DNA from: Ophioderma brevispina
Lineage: Eukaryota; Echinodermata; Ophiuroidea; Amphilepidida; Ophiodermatidae
Direction: 5' to 3'
DNA length: 64,000 nucleotides
Assembly: GCA_023653785.1 (NCBI GenBank)
Contig: JAMKCH010010212.1
Location: 1-64,000 of the forward strand
Positions 9,413-24,400 of this stretch are shown in pieces (the stretch's first letter is position 1; every line of letters starts with the position of its first letter). A program made the position numbers and the translations under genes. The notes beneath the pieces are model-generated. The model saw nothing but the letters and a program-made list of their open reading frames with translations. It did no database searches and was not told the DNA's origin.

Positions 9413-12400
9413 CTGTAAACAAAGAAAAAAAGCTTTTATTGATTATGATTATGGTTGGTTCTACTGAATATTGGAGCATGTATATGCCATGGAGTCATGA
9501 TGGACGCTGGTAGCTCGGTGGTTCCAAGGGGGCAATTTCCCGGTAGGTGCAACAAATGTGATGATCACAGGCAAAAATTTCCCTGTCGCAGAGCAAAAGA
9601 GTCCGAAAAAGGGCTGATTTAACATGAATATCAATCTTTTATGTCCCGATTTGCTTTATGTTTTTTTCGGGGGCCCCCACCTGGCCACGCCACTGGGTAG
9701 GTGCCACTCTTTGCTTTGTACAGACTCCACAAAAGCAACAGACTGAAACATGAATTCCTACAAACTGGAATGGTCCTTCACATACCACAGCACCAATGAT
9801 GCATTAGCTTGTATACCATAATCCGATATATCCCATAGATGGCCTTTGCTCCTACACACTATTTTTGTTTGCCTTCCTTGAGGCAGTAAAGTAAAAGCAG
9901 GAATCTGTTAGTTGTTTAATTATCACAATTCTTATAGCAACTTCGATGTTATCAAGCTTTGCACCTGTGTGGAGAGATCATAACAGGCTCCTCCGTGTCT
10001 ACTGTATGAAGTTGTTTACAATACAGTTGTGGGAATTTTGTGATTGAGGTTTCTGGCTGCCCCTGGCACTGTTGTGCATCTTGAGTTCCGATGCACCGAA
10101 AAGGAATCGCATACTTCGGTAGAAAATGACAGCGTGCATGGATGGAAAGCCATGGACAATGACCGAAGAAATCGCATTATAAGTACTGTAATAGGGCATT
10201 GGATCATCTTTTATAAGAATTAACATGTACATAAACAAAGAAAAATTAAAAGTAATTCATGAATTTGACTGTATCTTGTCAATATTTCGTTAGTTTAAAC
10301 TTGAACTTGTCTACCTTTTTGTTTTTCCTTACTTTACACGAGTGATGCGTCCGTTTACCAGGTCAACCATGTATCGTGCATTTCTAATGAAATTGTGGCG
10401 GTGCAAAATGACCGCTAAAATTTCGGTGTAGTCAGTGTCATCGGTGTTTTTTGTGTGTCAGTGGTCGGTGTTTTCAAAACACCGCAACAGCCTAGCTTCA
10501 TGACCTTTGACCTTGGTGTGTGACCTTTGACGTTGGTGTGTGACCTTTGACTGCATCAACAAATGAGGGATCCAATGTTGAACCTGACTCAAGTTTGGTT
10601 CCAATTGAACATCAACTTTTCAATTGAGGTCAATTTTACATTTTCAGCCTATCTTACAACTTGACCTCACATGACCTTAGACCTTGGCATGTGACCTTTG
10701 ACCACAGCATGTGACATTTGACCTCATCAACAAATGAGGAACCCAATGTTGGATAGACGTTTTATATAGAAGTCCCATGGATGCAAATGAGGTATTGCCA
10801 AGTGCTTTTTTGAAGATATTCACGTTTTTGGCTGCCATATTGATTGACGTCATGTTACAATTTTAAAAGTATCATAAATACATTTATTGTGTCTAACAAC
10901 ATAATCTAAGTACTTCGTGTCAATTTTTATCACAGGTATTTGCTGTATAGGGCATATTTTTAAATTATTAGATTTGGCTTCCATTTTGAATTTGAAGTAT
11001 GACTTAATGTTACAAGTGCCATACACTAGTTCATTGGATCCTATAGTATATCCAGCAACTCCATAGTTTGATAATATAGGGTTGAATATATAATTATCAT
11101 TAATGGCGACGCCATCTTGGATTTCTCAAAATGCCCAAGGATGCCCAGGTGGCACCCGGAAGACTCTTATTCTACACACCCTAATCTATCATTTTCAGCA
11201 ATAAAATTGTGTATATACTCAACTTTACGGTCAGGACATAACTTGGACCATATCTAACCGACTATTGGGTGCAACAAGAGATTTCAAATAACAGATGACC
11301 CTAAAAAATGTGAAAATTCTGATTTTTGCACTGGTCTAAAGCTTTCTATCAAATATATCCCCACCTGAAAGGATAAAGCTGAAAAGGGGTTCTTTAGTAC
11401 AAAAAAGGTAGAATTTCTAATTTTCTATAGGAGCAAAATGAAATTCAGCCCATGTCTTCAACCGATATGTTTAGCATATACAAATCACCTTTTGTTTTCA
11501 TTTTAAGCTATTTCTGAAACCAAATAAAAGGTAGGGAATCTATTGCATGTCTTATCTATGTGAAATCACTACATACCACAGAAAATATGGATGACTTGAA
11601 ATCTCTTGTTGCACCTTTAAGAGACTCTGGAATATTATCCCTGTCAATCAATCAATCAATCAACTTTGAAGTTACCCTTGAAGAATAAATCTGAACAATG
11701 TTGACATCTTTGACATACCCTTGAAGAATAAATCTGAACAATGTTGGAAAAGATCCGTCCATAATTTTGGAAAATAGTGGATATCCAAGGATATCCATTA
11801 TACATATGTACAAGAACAAACATTCCAAGCTTTTTCAGACAATAAGCTTAAATGATTCCAAGATGAGTTTTGAATTATCCCTGAATACCTCCTACGAACC
11901 ACCCTGCAAGAACCATTCTGAGTAACTTTGGTAAATATCCCACAATTTCTGTGCAAGCATAGCACAATTTTTCAACAATTAAATCAATGACCTCTGACCT
12001 CAAATCCCAGAACATTCCAGATCATCCTAAGTGCAGCTTTTTACCACAAGAAACCAAAAAATAAAAACCCTGTACATCTCCTTACATGACCTTTGACCTC
12101 ATCACCAAACACCCCATATGACCCACCCCTCAAAATCATTCTGAGCAAATTTGATGAATAGCAACCTTTTTCTGTGGTTAAAGAACAATCCTAAGCAATT
12201 TTAATATGACCTTAAAATTACCTCTAGATGACGTTTGCTCCTTACCTGAACTCCTTAGTTGACCTATCGAAGGACCATTTTAAGCAACTTTTGTAAATAC
12301 CCAGCTATTTCTTTGCAGAAGCCCTGTCAGCATTTTTTCAACACTGGCCTTAATGACCCTCTATTACCTTTACCTCATCCTTATACCCTCCAGATGACCC

Positions 12401-15400
12401 ACCCCTCAAAGATTACTCTTGAGCAACTTTGGAAAATACCCTGTCATTTCTGTGCAAGCCCAAGGTGCAAGACCTAAAATTTTAGTTGACTTTGCAAGAA
12501 TTGACATCTTGATACCACAGATTGCTTTTTCCCTTTCCTTCCATCTGGACTACCAATTTTACCACCCCAAAATACTTTCTCCACTGACCACTCCAGGAGT
12601 TGCCTAGGAAACTGCATTTCTCAAGTATGAAAATTACCTAAATTTTGTTAAAAAGTTTATTTTTGTTAAATTTGGTACCGCAAAAAAAGATTGCAAAGAT
12701 GGTGATTGTGGAGGCTTTCTAAACTAAAAGACCCCAATTCTATCAAAATCTCACCAAACAACTACACTTCTAATGCTTTGTCCCCATATACCCTCGTTTT
12801 AACAATACCAGTCACCAATAGTCCCTATTTTCAAAGATTCTTTACGCATTGTATTCAATTAGGCAGGGTTCCCAACTATTTTGCTCGAGACCCCATTTCT
12901 AAATGAAAAGTTTGGGGCTTCCTCCAAACACTTTTGTCTTGTTAGAAAACATTGAGTTCAACGACTGGCAATGCTGATCGATCGGATTGTTTATAATTGA
13001 CATCAGTAAACTAAAGTATAAATACCGGTCCCTAATTGGAGGAAGACACCTTTATTTTTCATGATTGCTTTTTCCAAATTATTCAAATGAACTTTGTGAC
13101 CATTTTTTTTTAAACTTAGATGAACCTACCTCATTATCTGTTGCAGAACCATGGCTCTACCTGAACCACGCCTTCCCATATGGGGTGAGATTGGGTTGGT
13201 ATGTTTGACGGAGGCTTGGAGATAGAGATTGCTCCAAAACTAGAACTATTTGGTATTTCTGTGGAATCAACAAAAAATGTCAGTGTTATACAAAATACAG
13301 AAAAAGCAATGACATTCCAAAATCCTTTTGATTATACCGAGTTTGATGACTGTCAGTTTGGCATAGGGAGGGGTATACCAACATTGCATTATTTCAGCTT
13401 GAAATAACTCTGAGTTTGTGCATGGATTCTACTCAATATTAGAGTAGTAGATGAACGATGTAAAGGTGCAACGACATATTTCAGGTCATCCTTATTTTCT
13501 GTGATATGCCCAGTGATTTCATATAGATTAGATGTCTAGATCCCTACTTTTAATTTGGCTACAGAAATTATAGTCAGGTAGAAGTATAGGCACACAGAGT
13601 CTGAAGGATGTAAATGGAGTCAGACTTTGTATATGATAGATTTTGTTCATCGGACCAAGCCAATAATTTTTGGAGGGTGTGCAAAATTTGTTACAATGCC
13701 CATTTTAAAATCCAATATGACTGCCACCATGTCCAAAATCACTAATAATATGACTTTTGCAGTTTAGAGGCCTTATTCCAGTGTCTAATGCATGCCTTTA
13801 TGCTTTTACACTTATAAGATACATGTATTGATCAATAGAAAACCCTTATTTGGCATTTCTCCTGCTAACTCGGCCATTTTCAACATAATTCCAAGATGAC
13901 AGCCAATACAGCCGCCTTTAAAATAGTAAAAACCTACATATATGTGTATTATATGTAGTTAATCAAATAATATTATATAAAGGTGTATGTAACATTAAGG
14001 TATGGGATAAGTATTGACCATTGACATTCTTATCTGGAATTCTGTTTCTTTAACATGCAAAAATGTTAGATGGGGCAATGTGGCCTGCTTTTTACCTTCT
14101 TTAAAAACAATAAATTACGATAGATCTGTATTGTATTTGTTAAAAACACCCAAATTGATTATAAAGTTTAAATGAAGTAGAGATGTATGTCTTTGAGCAT
14201 AATAAATCATATCTGGTATATTTGTTTGACACATACTTAAATCAAAATGACGGCCAGTATAATTATGAATATATGACAAATTGTAGCTTTTAAAGATCTT
14301 AAAAGGCAGCCATATTGGCTTCCATCTTGATTGGAAGCTGTGTTAACACACTTGAAAGGCTAGATATGAGTTCCTACTGGTAAGAGCGCAGAATTATGCC
14401 TCTATCACAAAGACTTGATGAGTTATGGTCACTTGAATGATTTCGGATATTGGGTTTTAGGGTGCCATATTGGATTTGATGGTAATGTTGTGATCAAATC
14501 ACGTCAATAACAAAACTGGTCCAAAAGATTCCTGTGCTTTAAAACCTGGATCTAGTGCATAAAATTATGGCCAATTGAATGAATTTGTGAGTGATAGCGG
14601 CCATGTTGGATTTCTAGAAAATGGCCACTGCACGCATTTTCACCACCCTCCAGAAATATAGCTTAGGTCATCATTGGACAAAAGAAATCAATAGAAAAAG
14701 TCTTGTGCTCCGTTTCCACCCTGTGCCCACAATTCCTCCTGACTATAGCTTATCATAGGAAGGGAGAAACTCATGGGGGGGGGGGGGTCTAAACCGTACA
14801 AAATGAACTCATATGGGTTAAAAACCCCTAATTTTTTGTGCAAAAACCTGTTTTCCTAATTTTGAAACTCATGGGGGCGGGCCGCCCCCCTTGCGCCGCC
14901 CCTGGGGGTCAACCGCAGCCACGACAATCTACAGAATTTGGCTAAGTACGTGCCTCCTGCCTCTATGCAAAATGAGCAGAAATCACTGACATATCTCAAA
15001 ATATCATAGCAGGTCTTGAATTAATCACCTATTCCAAGCATTATTAGAACAAAATTTTTATAAATCTGTTATCAAGTTCCACACATACTTTGCCAAGCAT
15101 GTGTCTAGTAATTTTAATATGTACTTCTTATCTTTGGCATTGTTCATGTAAATCCCACATGTACAATGAACAGCCTGACCAGCCATTAACGGAGATTCAG
15201 ACACAGACCACACTGCATTTTTGTAATTTCTTCATCAAATCTCTATATCACATTTTCATGTTTTCAAGGTGCACAAGAGATTTTGAGACGGTCAAAAATA
15301 TTGTGTCACAATTAACTTTAATATCATAACCCCTCATAAATGTTTTTACCTTGTTCATTTGGCGCAGAAATGTCATAAAAGAAAAGGAACGATTTTGATT

Positions 15401-18400
15401 TGCTTACATTTCAATAAAACTAGGCTGAATTGGGTATTGCTCCTAAATAAATAGCAAATTTCACATTTTTGTATCAAAGAAACCATTTCTCACTTAATCC
15501 TTTCAATGGGATATTTTTGATGGAAACTTTACATCAGGCAAAAACAGTAACTTTCGATTTTTTTTTTTTTAGGCCACCTGATATGTGGAAATCTCTCAGT
15601 GCAGCACCTTAAAGAAACTATCATTGATTCACCTGACTATAAATATATTTGAAATTTTGCAGGATAGATTAAGTGAAGGATAAGACTGTAGGACTTTCGT
15701 AAGGTATATTTCCCACTGAAAATGACAGCAAAAGTAAGAAAAAGAGCGTGTTTAGATATAAATCCCCTTCACTTCTTGTTGTGTAAGTGTCCGTATGGAC
15801 CGTAGTGACTAAAATACCCTTATTTGTCTTTTAAGGTTGCTTTTACACTTATCCTTGTGCACGGTTAAATTATGATACCTATACTTGGTTACAAAAATGC
15901 AAAACTCCTGATTTTTGATGATTTTTTTTTCTTCGATTTTTCTGATTGAGCCAATCACTGTAGTGCCTTTAACGCTCCATCACTAGGCAACTGTACGTTG
16001 TTGCTAGGAACAACTAAGATACACTTCTCAGCATGGAAGTTGCACACTCATTGGGAGATACTCATCGTGTCCATTAAGTAGGGAGGTAAATTCTTGGTGA
16101 GGATGCTGTCTGATTACATTCAATGTACTTCACAGGTAAACCAATATACATGACAGTTATTATGGTAATAATATTTAGGTATGGCACTTACAGTTAAGTA
16201 CTTTTAATAGCATAGAAGGAATAAATTAAATTGATGTCTGATTCTCATTAACTAACTTTCTGACTTGAATAAAACAACAAAGGTCAACAACCTCAATCAC
16301 TGATTTTCACATGCCTTTTTTCAAAGAAAACATCTACGGTGACTATTTTCTCTTTTTCTGCACTACAAAAGTGTCCTATGAGTCATAGTACGGCTGAAAT
16401 GTCAGAGAAGCACAGGTTTCCCTTTCAGAATGATAGGTGAAATGTGAGAACAGTTAAGAGACATTAGAGATTTCCAGAAAACAGCACCCCCAATTTTCTG
16501 TGGAACCCCGGTTTTTTGCATATTTTGGAAGCTTATACCATGTATAGATCAACCTGAAGTGAATTAGCCCAATATGCCGTCTTTAGTATAAGATGAATGA
16601 TGTTAGTACTTTCGGTCGTGCCCGACAGAAAGTAAAAGCTCCTGGTTTTCTATGGGAACGATTGCGATATCAGGCAATTTAAAAACAAGGTTTTGGTGTT
16701 TTTCTTTTTTGTACTTGTTTGTTCATAAACTTCATACTTCTCGTAGGTGGTCTACTACCGATCTATGCAATTGAGAGAAATGTGTATCCTAAAAAATCAT
16801 CGTCCTGTCACTTTATTTATTTCCCTATGTTATGGATGTATAGAGTACCTAAATGAGGGGTTTGCAAAAATAATAAGCAAAGACTAATGTGTAATCGTGC
16901 AAAGCTTGATGAGCTTAAACCAATACTGGCACATTTCAACAATATAAATTTTCTTCAATTTTGCTCTCAAATGATGCCTAGGACCTTGAAGAATGAAGAT
17001 ATATTTTACACACAAAAATATCATATATGCGTATCATAAAAATGCAGGAGCCTTGATTATAAGAGGCTAAAGACATCTAGTAAATTTGAGCTAATTTTTG
17101 GATTTGCCATAGGTGTCTATTACATGATTACAGACTCGTAATCATTGATATTTGGCCGCAAGGTCACAAATCAGTACAAACCACAAGATGGGAGTGAGGG
17201 AACAACTCTGGTGAGCTGTCTGTGTTTAATGATATGAATCCATGGTCTGCTGAATAAAACCACTCGGAGTTAGTTTTCTTATAAAATAATCCGTTTACCC
17301 ATAAGGGGCACTGTTGGGCTTAATCATTTCAGGGAGGGCTGATGCAAAAAATATCAATGTTAAAATCTGAAGAGAGTGCACTCTTTTCCAAATGTGCCAG
17401 TGTCTCTTCAATTAATTGTTTGGGTAAAATGAAGGGGCATTTTGTGATTTGTGTCTCGCCCCTACCAACTTACCCAAAAAGTTCAAATTTGTATATTTTC
17501 TGACATGTTAAACTTTTTGGGATGTGTTCTTTGCCTTACATGCAAAAGTCAATTTACTCTGCAAAAACAAATGATTTTTTTTTTTGTACATGGACAAATT
17601 AAACACAGTGGCCTGTCATAAAGCAACATAAGTCCTTTTCATAATAACAAAACACAATCAGAAAAGATTGAAACAGGTGGGCTCAAACTCTTACTGTCGC
17701 TTGCGTTCACGGTTCACATTTTTTCCACTATGTACAAAATGACAAATGACCTTTGACTTTAACCTACTGACATGCCAAGTGTCTATGGTGGCACGTTACC
17801 GAGGTTGGTGCAACAATTGGAGTTAATGCCTCAGTTTGATACTTTCAGTGCACAGATGGTGTCCGTTGTGTACATGTTCTGGCTCAAGTTCTGGAACCTA
17901 TAAACAGGGCTATATCTGACAACCTGAAAGTAACCCCAACGAAGCCCACTGACCCAAGAAATTTCAAGTTTGACAAAAAACAATGGTGTTTTTATGACTC
18001 CATAAGAATTAGAATGCTTACCTTTATCTGATGTTGGATGTACAAAATTGACATAGGGTCTTGGTACAGATGCAAACCCTCCAAAATACACACATAGATC
18101 ATTACCCGGTCCCTAACGGTGACGTCAGCGTTAGGGTGGACCACCCATACCCACAATGCCAATTCCTCTTTAGTCGTACCCTCCACAAAATGCACAATCT
18201 TGGCAGGGGGCGGGACGGGCGAGGGAACATCCAACACGGATTAAGGTAAAGCAGGCTATTCTTATGAGTCATAAAAACACCATTGTTTTTTTCAGACTCA
18301 TACAGAATTACTGCTTACCGTTAACATCCGTGTTGGATGTACAAATTGCATCAACATCACCCAGTCTAGCACAGGTAGACAGAGGTAGACAGAGGGGTGC

Positions 18401-21400
18401 AAGATTGCAAGCAGGAATTGGTCTATGAGAAAAAGCCAAAGACCGAGTAGGAATGATAAAAAAAAGGGAATACTACCGGGCGCGAATCCTCATGTCCCCC
18501 CGAAGGACCAGAAGATTCGCGGCCAGGTTGTATCCCAAACACGTACCGGACAAAAGTACTCAACTTCAACACTGGCAGGGTCCGGCGCTGCAGCACTGCC
18601 CTAGCGACTGCTCACACGATGGGTTCCACGTTCGAAGGTACACTGACGTTAAAAGCGTTGTTGCAGAGGCCACGAGACTGTCGCGACAATTCGCGCAAGG
18701 AAAACCCCGCGGCTGGAACGCCAAGAAACTCGAACACGCGCCGGAAAATATGGGCGGAGACCGAGGCGTTCCCAGTAACCGCCAGAGGAAGCCTGAATAA
18801 CAGCAACAACCCAACATGCTAGGTAGCCTTCGCCGCTGCCCCGTGAGGGGCTGTGGGAGGTATCGAAGAGCTGTTGAGTGGGGCCCCTAAGGACGCGCGT
18901 TCTCCTGACACATAACACCTGAGCGCCATACCGGGCCACCAAACCCTACTGAACCCAAACTAATGCTGCCTTAGATATATTGGGAAGGTATAGGAAGAGG
19001 CGAGAAGGTGATACATTCATTTTTGGCAAGAAGTCCGGACAGAAAGAAATGAATAGTAACTCCTGAGATGGAGAGGCGAGGCAATCACCGACAGCAAGGG
19101 GCGTTGCAGTTTCGAACAACGACGCCCGGAAGTCACGACCAACGGAAACAACAGCTTTACGAATGAGGATCATCAGAGACGCGTCTTTCGAATGGTTCGG
19201 AACGGAGATTTCCCAGAACTCCAGCCACGGGAGGAAAGGGCCACGGTGGTGTGGATTGGAAGGAACGAACGCTGAGGACGTGAATTAAACATGCCTTCCA
19301 GCAACAGTCGTATAGAATTACAGTCGTAGAGCCTGGAGGCATCCACGAAACTGCGATGATGAATGGACTCACTGGAATTGACCGATTTGTAGTTGCGGAC
19401 CTGCCGCTGTTCTAGTCCTGACTCAAATCGTTCTGTAAGAAAACTGCTGCTATTTGCCCTACTCGGGCTCGGGTCGGAGAAATAGCTCTCGCCCGGAACA
19501 CCTGAAGTAGGGGCGGACGCGCAGAGTAGTCAGCGGGTCGAAGGCCCTCCTACCTTGGTAGTGAGATCGGAAGGGCTTCCCCTATAACGGCCCTCCTCCC
19601 GGCAACGTTGCCGGACAGGGCCAAGCAGTCAGCTTCAGATGCTCCATCCAGGTGGACACCCCCGGGCCCCGGCTGCCTGAGAAGATCCGGTACCTGAGGT
19701 AACAGCGGGGGACCCCCATGAGGAGGTAAACAGAGGCAGCCCCAACCAGAGGAGATGGGGCCAGAATGGGGCTATCAGAATGACGTTTGCAGTCCTCCTC
19801 CGAGACCTGGGACTGCCCTCGGGAGGGATGAGGGAGATCAGGGGGAAAGCGTATAAGGCAATCATCAGTCCCAACTGTGATGGACAGAGCGTCAATGGCG
19901 AACGCACCCGGGTCGCTGAACAGGGCGCAATACACCGGAAGCCGACGATTGGCTTGCGAGGCAAAGAGATCTATCGACGGATGGAAATCCGAGCGATCAT
20001 CCGCCAGGATATTTGTCACACGGCAATATGCCTCGCCACCAGGCTGACCCCCCTGATGGCGCAGATTAAGCACCTCGGGAGGGCAGCGAAATTGAAAGCC
20101 TGCCCTTTCACCCGACGAAACCGAAAGCCACATTATGATGGCGGGTGAATGGGACCATGCAGGTAGGCGTCCCTGAGATCCAGAGACGGTGCCCAAAAGA
20201 CCCTTTGATTGGGCAACGCAGAACGGAGGCTAACGCTTGCATCCCGAAAACCTCACGGGACGGATGAAACGCATTGAGCGGCTTGAAGTTGATTGGCTGC
20301 CAATCGCCCGTCCTCCTTGGTGCCAGGAAAAACCGTGGACCAAAAGCCCGCCACGAAGGGAGGGAAGACGGGGTCGATTGCCTCTTGCTCTGAACTCGGC
20401 TATCATCATAGCAGGGCCTCGCTTCTCCGGATCGGAGGGAAGAAAGAACTGTATCCCTGAGCTGCAAGTGACGAGGCGCGGTTGTACTCCAAGCGGTTAT
20501 GGTAGCATAGAGTCAATACGCCCAAACTGCACCGGGGATCCCACCTCGGGAGTAATTAGAGTAACGGCCCGCCACGGGGGATATCCCCGGCGGAAGGTGC
20601 CCGAGTCGTGGGACTGGAATGCGGCCGACGCCCCGTCAAACCTTCCCGGTCTTACTCCCTTCGGTCTCTTGAAGGGTTTAGAACCAGAAGGACCCGCCAG
20701 CAGCTGTTCACAGTCTGATCAGTGACAGAGGTGGAGGTCGCAGTAGAGGGAGCTGAAGATTGGCCTTAGTGCGAAAGACTGCTTTGGCTAGGCTTCCCCT
20801 AGAAGTGAGTTGCGGTCAGATTCTTTTGAAGCGTGCGCTCAATGTGAGGCCGAGTTGCAGCCTGCTCAGCAACGCCGCTAAATCGCCACAAAAGAGGATA
20901 GTGGAAGCCAGAGAGATCCTAAAAGCAAATCCGAGAGATCACGATAAAGGTCCGATTGAAGAGAAGCTAGCTGCATGCATTCTCGCGCGCCAGCCGCCCG
21001 AGCCGCATCGCTTAGGGCCATCGACCCCTCAGGCTGGTGCCTAGCTAGCTGCGCCAGCGACACCGACCCGAAGGGCGACGACCCAGAGCTCGACTCCCCA
21101 CTACACTAAGTCACGAGTAGTTGGAGTTAGTTGGTGCTGGGAGCGTGGAGCACAGCAGGCAAGCCAATCGAAGTCCGCGCACATGGGAATAGACTAGCCC
21201 AAGCTCCTCCCCCCAAAAGGGAGAAACCTCCTGGGTGAGATTTAGAACCAGTCTTCGGGAGATGTCTGGCAATATCTCATCCAGAGTAAGTACCTTCAGT
21301 AACTTGGAGTAATCCTAAGGCGAGACACGCAAGACTTTGTTGATACCACGCGCGGAAAGCGAGGCCCACGGTCTCTCAGCAATGTCAAGCACTTGCCAAG

Positions 21401-24400
21401 CCTGATGGAGCTCCGCCGGCCCAGGAGGAGCGAAGGCGGGTGGAAATGGCTTCGTACCCAAGCCACCCAGGCGCAGACCCCCCGAAGGCTCCCCTGGTGC
21501 ACCGTCAGCAAGCTACAGCTTCATATAAGAGGCCATAGCTACGATGATGTCCGGCGCATCTGCGGGGAAAGTGGACGGAACTGAAGGTTTACCCGCTGCA
21601 GACTGTTGAGAAGGCGCGAGAACGCTGCGTTCATCACCGATCTCATCCTCGATAGTCCCATAATCTCCGTCGTCATCCTCGCCATCAGACCCTGAGTTAG
21701 AAATAGGTGAACGTGACGATGTGATAGAAGATTGCGACAACGCTGGAGCAGCTCCGAGTGTCGACTGTTGGGATGCAGCAGTAGTAACGGCACTAGACGC
21801 GACCGTGAAAGCAGGGTTGACCTGGTCATGACTGCTAACATTAGGCCTATTAGGCCCTGGTGTAACCCGCCAGGCGGGGGTACCTAAAGGCCAGACCAAT
21901 TGGCCATAGGAACCCCGCCCGCGATGCCGGCCGGACCAGGGAGTGCGCCCGAACCGAAACATTGTGGTTCGGAGGCATAGTGTACAGGGAGGGATGCCGC
22001 ACGGTATCCCAGTCGTGCTAGGTCTCAACCCTCGTGAATGCCCAAAGGGAAGGCGATTAGGATCAACTGATTGAACATTCATTGCCTGAGAGATGGCATT
22101 GAAGGAATTATCGACCGGAAATCCCCCGATTGAATGGCCCATTGTAGGCATAATCCCTCGGGGATTAGGCCAAGGACCAGGAACAGGTGGATTACCCGTC
22201 GCGTTCCTCCCGGCCGAAAACTCCACTGCAGAGCTTATGGTAGGGAGGACCGAGACCGGCACTGAGGTAACGAGGCCGTTGCGAGCCCCAACCTGCAGTT
22301 GACCTGACTGCCAAGCACCGCTAAACGCCCCGGTGAGCGTAGCAGCATTGGCAGAGCACACCCGATGACACACCGGCTACATAGCCTGGCCGGCCAGCGT
22401 GTCCGTGGCGGATGGGTACCCCGCTAATCGAGAGACCCCAACCTGGTGCGGGTCACTCGCTAGCAGAGCATGGGAAGTTGCACCAGTAGCGTCCCCGTTG
22501 AGGGACCCTTCCAGCGAAACTTCCCGCTCCCCCAGCTACCGCAACTGTCACAGAAGCCGGGAGAAAGACTGCCAAGCACTGCTAAACGCCCCGGTGGTGA
22601 ACGTAGTAGTAGCGACAGAATACACCTGATGACACGCCGGCCTCGTAGCCTGGCCGGCCAGCGTGTCCGTGGTGGGTGGGTACCCCGCTAATCGAGAGAC
22701 CCCAACCTGGTGCGGGTCACTCGCTAGCCGAGTTTGGGAAGTTGCACCACTAGTAGCGTCCCTCTGAGGGACCCTTCCAGTGGAACCTCCCGCTCCCCCA
22801 GCTACCGCAACGGTCACAGTAGCCGGGGGAACGGGGGGCCGTAATTCCCGCGAGGAAGCCCGCTCCAGTGCATCGAAATGTGTTTCGGCCAGACCAATAC
22901 ACATCGAGACGCACCGATTCTCTCTAGAGCAAGAACGGTGATCATAGCAGAGAGGATGTGGGTCCCAAACAGAAATTATGGACGGACACGAGGTACACGG
23001 GTGGGACATAGTTAAGCCAACCCAACTACCGAATGGGTAAATACCTGGTATATGAAAACCCAAATGGTATGTCAGGAGGATACACCCATGCAGCGACTAC
23101 CCTAGCAAGTTAGATTAAACACACTCAAAAGCGAGGTTAACAATAGAATAAAAGACAGAATCAATAAACGATGCAGTCAATGAAGATTAGTCTACAGTAT
23201 CAGATCGTAATCCAGAACTGCGAGTCAAAAGAAACGGTCGATTAAGTTACATTGAAATCCTCTGTCTGACTACATTCAAAGAACACAATACATGATTAAA
23301 CACGTCAGTGAACAAGATAATTGTGTGCAGGGAAGGTGATCAACCACAAGAAAGTCCGCTGACCTTTCCACACAAGCGATCACCTACCCACCTATTGGGA
23401 TACAGAATTACACGGGTCAGAATTCGACAGTCGAAAAACCTGTAACAGAAACGCCGAAAAACTTGCCAAAATAACGTTTCTGTTCTACCTAAAAGATGTA
23501 AAAACGAACCTAGGGTGTTACAACATCATAAGATAGACAAATACTGAGTTCTGAAACCACCTAGTGGTTAAATATCTGTAAAATTCAAACAAAAAACGGG
23601 AGCTTAGCTATAAACACTACCGTATCTTGTGGAATCCCAAGACGAAAGAGGAAGTTGGAATTGTGGGTATGGGTGACGTCGGCTATCGCTGACGTCACGG
23701 TTAGGGACCGGGTAATGATATATGTGTGTATTTTGGAGGTTCTGCATCTGTACCAAGACATATGCAATTTGTACATCCAACATCGGATGTTAAAGGTAAG
23801 CAGTATTCTGTATGAGTCTGCTTGAACACAAGCCCAGACATACTTTCATGCAGGTACAACTTGTTATATATATACTTTGTCCGGCCTGAACTAAAGAGTG
23901 ATGTCATAGTTTTCCCGCAACTATTGTGTATGCGTATTGCATACGCTGACATTGTACGCTACGCGCGCAATTACAGTTGTGGCTTACTGTGATTTGCACG
24001 TTTAACACTGCGTGAAAGCTATGACGTCACTCCTTAGTTCAGGCCAGTATACATAATCCCCTCAATGGTATCTTACCTGTCTCTGCCATTCCTTTTCTGT
24101 ACTTGCTATGGTACTGAATGTATTACCCATCATAGCAATCAACATATTAACAAGCAGAAGAGTTACTAACACCATGTAAACAAAGAATAAAGCCTGAAAA
24201 GAAAACCAAATATACCATAGCTGTGATTAGTAAAATAATAATTAAAAACCATTTAATTGAGATGTTTGTTTGGAGATATAAATAGGTCCATTATACACAA
24301 AAGAGTTAGACCTTGTCTAAGTTTAATTTAGTACCACCAGAAAAGACAGGAGGTATTTTGTATTTATTTGGGCATTTGCATTTTAATCTTTGAAATCTGG

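Larger units (their letters stand above)
17994..23822 (-). mobile_element. DIRS-like tyrosine-recombinase retrotransposon, degenerate
   Basis: A 5.8-kb element whose GC-rich core contrasts with the AT-rich surroundings. It has inverted ends of about 195 bp (17994-18190 and 23622-23822). Between them, minus-strand order is gag (23063-21513), RT/RNase H (20467-19582) and tyrosine recombinase (19372-18510). An extra copy of the outermost 60 bp lies just inside the left end at 18285-18345; this is the position of the internal complementary region of DIRS elements, which templates circular replication intermediates. Inverted rather than split direct repeats favour DIRS1-type over Ngaro/PAT. All three proteins are frameshifted. 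It sits in the presumed last introns of the TRPV gene, same strand. Confidence 0.85.

Noticed and set aside
18453..22700. Plus-strand frames in the GC-rich block (for example 20237-20725, 162 codons)
   Set aside because: Low stop density comes from GC richness; the recognisable DIRS proteins are on the minus strand.
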